From an uncultured Collinsella sp. (lineage in GTDB: Bacteria; Actinomycetota; Coriobacteriia; Coriobacteriales; Coriobacteriaceae): DNA of 19,457 nt. Each line of letters begins with the position of its first letter. The stretch's first letter is position 1. The stretch lies in the NCBI GenBank assembly GCA_937896835.1, contig CALBOJ010000071.1:1-19457 (forward strand), given 5' to 3'. The position numbers were made by a program, and so were the translations under genes. Of this stretch, positions 16,839 through 19,457 are shown piece by piece. The notes under the pieces are model-generated. The model saw nothing but the letters and a program-made list of their open reading frames with translations, was not told the DNA's origin and did no database searches.

Positions 16839-16851
16839 CCGGTTGAACCGG
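16839..16851. promoter_or_regulatory. Perfect 13-bp palindrome upstream of the ABC exporter
   Basis: CCGGTT-G-AACCGG is a perfect 6-1-6 palindrome located 36 nt before the exporter start, at a position suited to an operator or a leader element. No regulator is assigned. Confidence 0.35.
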
Positions 16852-16911
16852 TCAGGCTGAAAACAAAGCGTCCCAACAAGCATAACGCCGATGTTCTGGC
16901 AGCGTCAGCGA

Positions 16912-17009
16912 AAACGTCCCTAAGCGAGCAAGGTGCCTTGAAAGAGGAGCGACGCGTACTTCGGTACGCGAGCGACGATTGAAAGGCAGATTGCCGCTTA
17001 GGGGCGTTT
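16912..17009. repeat. Complex nested hairpin C with UUCG inner stem
   Basis: Outer arms pair in three blocks: 16912-16926 with 16995-17009 (15 pairs, one G-U), 16928-16931 with 16991-16994, and 16934-16939 with 16983-16988. The inside holds a second, independent hairpin CGCGTAC-TTCG-GTACGCG (16953-16970), a C(UUCG)G tetraloop of unusual stability. This inner hairpin is framed by GAGCGAC on both sides (16948-16954 and 16970-16976). The GAGCGAC / inner hairpin / GAGCGA design resembles the loop cores of hairpins A and B. It lies between the NUDIX and ABC exporter genes. Confidence 0.8.
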
Positions 17010-17022
17010 GCAGCGTCGACTC

Positions 17023-17050
17023 GTTACGCGGTTTGGTAAAACCGCGTAAC
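17023..17050 (-). terminator. Hairpin directly after the NUDIX gene
   Basis: Perfect 12-bp stem GTTACGCGGTTT / AAACCGCGTAAC with loop GGTA, starting at the base next to the TAG stop codon of the NUDIX gene. No U-run follows, so it may work as a 3' stability element or as a weak terminator together with hairpin C. Confidence 0.5.
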
Positions 17051-17746
17051 CTAGAGCTCCGCGCCCCCAAGGCGATGCGCGATGCTATCGCAGGCCAAGG
17101 CGCCCACGACGGTCTTGGCGTCTTCGATCTTGCCGTCGAGCACGGCGTCGATCAGCTCGTGCAGCGGCACCAGGTCAACGTTGACAAACTCGTCATCGTC
17201 GGGGCTGGGCGCATCAAACTCCAGCTTGGTAGCCAAGTAGATGTGAATGATCTCGTCGCAAAAACCGCAGGACGTGACAATCGACGTCAAAAAGCGAATG
17301 CGACCGGCCCTAAAGCCCGTCTCCTCGTGTAGCTCGCGCTTAGCGCAATCGAGTGGGTCCTCGCCCGGGTCGAGCTTGCCGGCGGGAATCTCGACCGTCA
17401 CGCGGTCGATGGCGGTGCGGTACTGACGCACCAGTACGATCTTGCCGCTCTCGGTCAGCGCCACAACGGCCGCCGCACCCGGATGGCGAACGATATCGCG
17501 GGCACTGCGGCGACCGTTGGGCAGCTCAACCTCAAGACGGTGGACGTCGAGGATCTTGCCCTTCCAGGCGCACTCCTCCGAAAGAATCTTCTCGTGCAGC
17601 TCGGCATCGTGCGGGTCGTCGTCGCCCAGCACCAGCGCCGGCTCGTCAGCGACCTCGCCACCAGGTTCGCCCTCGGCGTGCCCATACATGCGGCTGTCCT
17701 CCTCGACGATCTGTGCGTCCACGAGCTCTTCGTTCTTCTCGTCCAT
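17051..17746 (-). CDS. NUDIX hydrolase, ADP-ribose pyrophosphatase type
   Basis: A 231-aa cytoplasmic hydrolase. The complete NUDIX box runs at residues 123-145: G-x5-E-x7-R-E-L-x-E-E-x-G-F, with all metal-binding glutamates present. The preceding V-E-I-P-A-G-K-L-D-P-G and the R-Q-Y-R segment are characteristic of the ADP-ribose / NudF-type subfamily, which cleaves ADP-ribose to AMP and ribose 5-phosphate. The first about 50 residues are an acidic extension (Glu/Asp-rich) before the fold proper. ATG 17755 abuts GAGAGGA with no spacer, whereas ATG 17746 has about 9 nt, so the latter was chosen; the alternative adds three residues. It starts 21 nt after the purD stop, so it is probably in one transcript with purD. 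The exact substrate is inferred. Confidence 0.9.
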   Translation of the reverse strand: MDEKNEELVDAQIVEEDSRMYGHAEGEPGGEVADEPALVLGDDDPHDAELHEKILSEECAWKGKILDVHRLEVELPNGRRSARDIVRHPGAAAVVALTESGKIVLVRQYRTAIDRVTVEIPAGKLDPGEDPLDCAKRELHEETGFRAGRIRFLTSIVTSCGFCDEIIHIYLATKLEFDAPSPDDDEFVNVDLVPLHELIDAVLDGKIEDAKTVVGALACDSIAHRLGGAEL

Positions 17747-17767
17747 CCGTCTCATTCCTCTCGGATT

Positions 17768-19072
17768 TTAGGCATCCCAGGCGTCGCGGCCGCGCAGCGC
17801 GCGCAGGCCGATGTCGTGGCGCAGGGTCTTACCCTCAAAATCAATCTTCTCGCAGGCCTCGTAGGCAAGGTTGCGAGCGTTCTCGAACGTGTCGCCCAGA
17901 GCGGTCACGGCAAGCACGCGGCCACCATTGGTCACGAGCTGGCCGTCCACCACGGCAGTGCCCGCGTGGTACACGGTCACGTTCTCCATGGCCTCGGCAT
18001 CGGCAATACCGGTGATGACCTTGCCCTTCTCGTAGCTGCCGGGATAGCCCGCACTCGTCAGGACAACGGCCACGGCCCACTCGTCGCGCCAGTCGAGCTC
18101 AATCTGATCGAGCTCGCAGTTGGCGCAGGCCAGCATGACCTCGACCAGGTCGTTCTTAAGGCGCGGGAGCACGACCTGCGTCTCGGGGTCGCCAAAGCGG
18201 GCGTTGAACTCCAGCACCTTGGGGCCGGCGGGGGTGAGCATAAAGCCGCCATACAGGCAGCCGCGGTAGTCGATGCCCTCGGCAGCAAGCTCGGCAACGG
18301 TCTGCTCCATGACCGCCACCATGGTGGCGTGCTCCTCGTCGGTCACGATGGGCACCGGGCTGTAGACGCCCATGCCGCCGGTGTTGGGACCCTTGTCGCC
18401 CTCGAGCGCGCGCTTGTGGTCCTGCGAGGTGGCCATGGGGCGCACGGTCTTGCCGTCGGTAAAGGCCAAAAGCGAGCACTCGGGGCCGGTCAGCATCTCC
18501 TCGATAACCACGGTGTTGCCGGCATCGCCAAAGGTGCCGCCAAAGCACTCGCGCACGGCCTCCTCGGCCTGCTCAAGTTCGATCGCCACGATGACGCCCT
18601 TGCCCGCGGCAAGGCCGTCGGCCTTGACGACCAGCGGGGCGCCCTGCTCGCGCACGTAGGCGAGAGCCGAAGCCTCGTCGGTAAACGAGCCGTAGGCTGC
18701 CGTCGGAATGCCCGCGCGCTCCATGAGCTGCTTGGAGAACAGCTTGGAGCCCTCCATCTGGGCGCCCTCGGCACCCGGGCCAAAGCAGAGAATACCCGCC
18801 GCGCGCACGGCGTCGGCCACACCCGCCACGAGCGGAGCCTCGGGGCCAATTACCACGAGTCCGCATCCGTGGCTCTGCGCAAACGCCGCCACGGCCGCAG
18901 GATCGCAGTCGTCGAGAACAACGTTCTCGCCGCAGCTCGCGGTGCCGCCGTTGCCCGGCGCGATGTAGAGCTTGCCGGCGCGCGGTGATGCTGCGAGCTT
19001 AGCTGCCAAAGCATGCTCACGGCCGCCGCTGCCCAACAACAGGATGTCGATGGTTTGAGTGTCCGCCTTCAA
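17768..19072 (-). CDS. purD: Phosphoribosylamine-glycine ligase
   Basis: 434 aa, the usual PurD length. It joins glycine to 5-phosphoribosylamine with ATP to form GAR in purine synthesis. The N-domain opens with I-L-L-L-G-S-G-G-R-E-H-A-L-A, and P-G-N-G-G-T follows. The ATP-grasp part has V-V-K-A-D-G-L-A-A-G-K-G-V, Q-D-H-K-R, N-T-G-G-M-G-V-Y-S-P and V-L-E-F-N-A-R-F-G-D-P-E-T-Q, all intact. The start is a TTG at 19072: GAGGAGG (19078-19084) is 5 nt upstream, and translation from it gives the family N-terminus after 8 residues. The frame stays open to an ATG at 19240, but that would overlap the purA terminator and purA itself, so it is rejected. It follows purA and precedes the NUDIX gene. Confidence 0.96.
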   Translation of the reverse strand: MKADTQTIDILLLGSGGREHALAAKLAASPRAGKLYIAPGNGGTASCGENVVLDDCDPAAVAAFAQSHGCGLVVIGPEAPLVAGVADAVRAAGILCFGPGAEGAQMEGSKLFSKQLMERAGIPTAAYGSFTDEASALAYVREQGAPLVVKADGLAAGKGVIVAIELEQAEEAVRECFGGTFGDAGNTVVIEEMLTGPECSLLAFTDGKTVRPMATSQDHKRALEGDKGPNTGGMGVYSPVPIVTDEEHATMVAVMEQTVAELAAEGIDYRGCLYGGFMLTPAGPKVLEFNARFGDPETQVVLPRLKNDLVEVMLACANCELDQIELDWRDEWAVAVVLTSAGYPGSYEKGKVITGIADAEAMENVTVYHAGTAVVDGQLVTNGGRVLAVTALGDTFENARNLAYEACEKIDFEGKTLRHDIGLRALRGRDAWDA

Positions 19073-19126
19073 GGGTGCCTCCTCTATGGATGAATGGCCC
19101 GCTCCGCGCGAGCCCTTTGCAAGCAA

Positions 19127-19168
19127 ATATACCCCTCGGCCGCCCGCTTGGGCTGCAAAGGGGTATAT
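19127..19168 (-). terminator. Hairpin terminator of purA
   Basis: 10-bp arms ATATACCCCT / AGGGGTATAT enclose a second GC-rich pairing (GGC-x-GCCC with GGGC-x-GC). It lies 22 nt after the purA stop on the minus strand and is followed by a short, imperfect U-rich stretch (TTTGCTTG). Partial read-through into purD is plausible. Confidence 0.65.
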
Positions 19169-19190
19169 CGCAATAACCAAATAGTCCCGA

Positions 19191-19457
19191 TTACTTCCAG
19201 AATCGGTTGATGATCTGCTCGCGACCAGCGCCAACGCCAATAAACGTCACGCGGGTGTGTGCCAGATCCTCGATAAACGCCACGTAGTCCTGAGCCTCCT
19301 GCGGCAGCTCATCAAAGCTGCGGCAACCGGTGATGTCGCACTTCCAGCCGGGGAGCTCCTCGTAGATGGGCTTGGCATGCTCAAAGCGCACCTGATGCTC
19401 GGGCACGCTGGTGTAGCGCTCGCCATCGACGTCGTAGGCCACGCACACCTTGATGGT
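19191..19457 (-). CDS. purA: Adenylosuccinate synthetase, C-terminal fragment (gene runs off the window)
   Basis: About 88 C-terminal residues are visible, in frame to the right edge; the rest of the gene lies beyond 19457. I-K-V-C-V-A-Y at the edge, P-I-Y-E-E-L-P-G-W, L-P-Q-E-A-Q-D-Y-V-A-F-I-E and G-V-G-A-G-R-E-Q-I-I match the C-terminal domain of PurA in order. PurA joins IMP and aspartate using GTP, the first step from IMP to AMP. The GTG at 19448 is internal and not a start. A hairpin terminator follows the stop and then purD, so three purine genes sit in this window (purE, purD and purA). Confidence 0.93.
   Translation of the reverse strand, partial: TIKVCVAYDVDGERYTSVPEHQVRFEHAKPIYEELPGWKCDITGCRSFDELPQEAQDYVAFIEDLAHTRVTFIGVGAGREQIINRFWK

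Noticed and set aside
17483..18988. Plus-strand open frame of 501 codons opposite purD and the NUDIX gene
   Set aside because: It spans two recognised genes on the opposite strand and shows no domain signature.
19073..19240. Upstream extension of purD to an ATG at 19240
   Set aside because: It would run through the purA terminator hairpin and into purA. The TTG at 19072 has an ideal ribosome binding site and gives the family N-terminus.

Overview
The window looks like a chromosomal segment of a Coriobacteriia actinobacterium, most likely Collinsella or a close relative. This is inferred from the high GC content, strong AGGAGG-type ribosome binding sites, the mannose-family PTS next to a GntR/UTRA regulator, class B sortase, and long CarA/CarB proteins. 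No rRNA or tRNA gene, CRISPR array, transposase or phage gene was found. All but two genes are on the minus strand.

Layout from left to right. (1) A plus-strand CmpB-like multi-pass membrane protein (164-1393) with its own promoter and a strong terminator. (2) A minus-strand cluster read from right to left: a 108-aa membrane protein and a MarR regulator, then a large hairpin repeat, then purE, a class B sortase and a divergent MoaE-like protein. It ends at the terminator shared with region 1. (3) A minus-strand mannose-family PTS operon in the order IIA, IIB, IIC, IID (4847-7606). It is divergent from a plus-strand GntR/UTRA regulator (7915-8697), with candidate operators between them. (4) carA and carB (minus, 8919-13837) for carbamoyl phosphate synthesis, with a structured leader upstream of carA and a second large hairpin repeat just after carB. 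(5) A half-size ABC exporter followed by a single-pass membrane protein of unknown function (minus, 14046-16803). (6) purA (partial, cut by the window edge), purD and a NUDIX ADP-ribose pyrophosphatase-type gene (minus, 17051-19457), followed by a third complex hairpin.

The metabolic theme is nucleotide synthesis: purE, purD and purA for purines, carAB for pyrimidines and arginine, and a NUDIX hydrolase. A regulated sugar-uptake operon, one exporter and one orphan cell-surface enzyme (the sortase) are placed among these genes.

The most unusual signal is in the intergenic DNA. Two very long hairpins (3561-3650 and 8816-8906) have different arms, but their roughly 28-nt loops are clearly related and lie in opposite orientations. 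A third structure (16912-17009) has a comparable core built from GAGCGAC motifs around an inner UUCG hairpin. Variable but complementary arms around a conserved loop are the opposite of a usual transposon terminal repeat. This is the best candidate here for an undescribed repeat or structured-RNA family.
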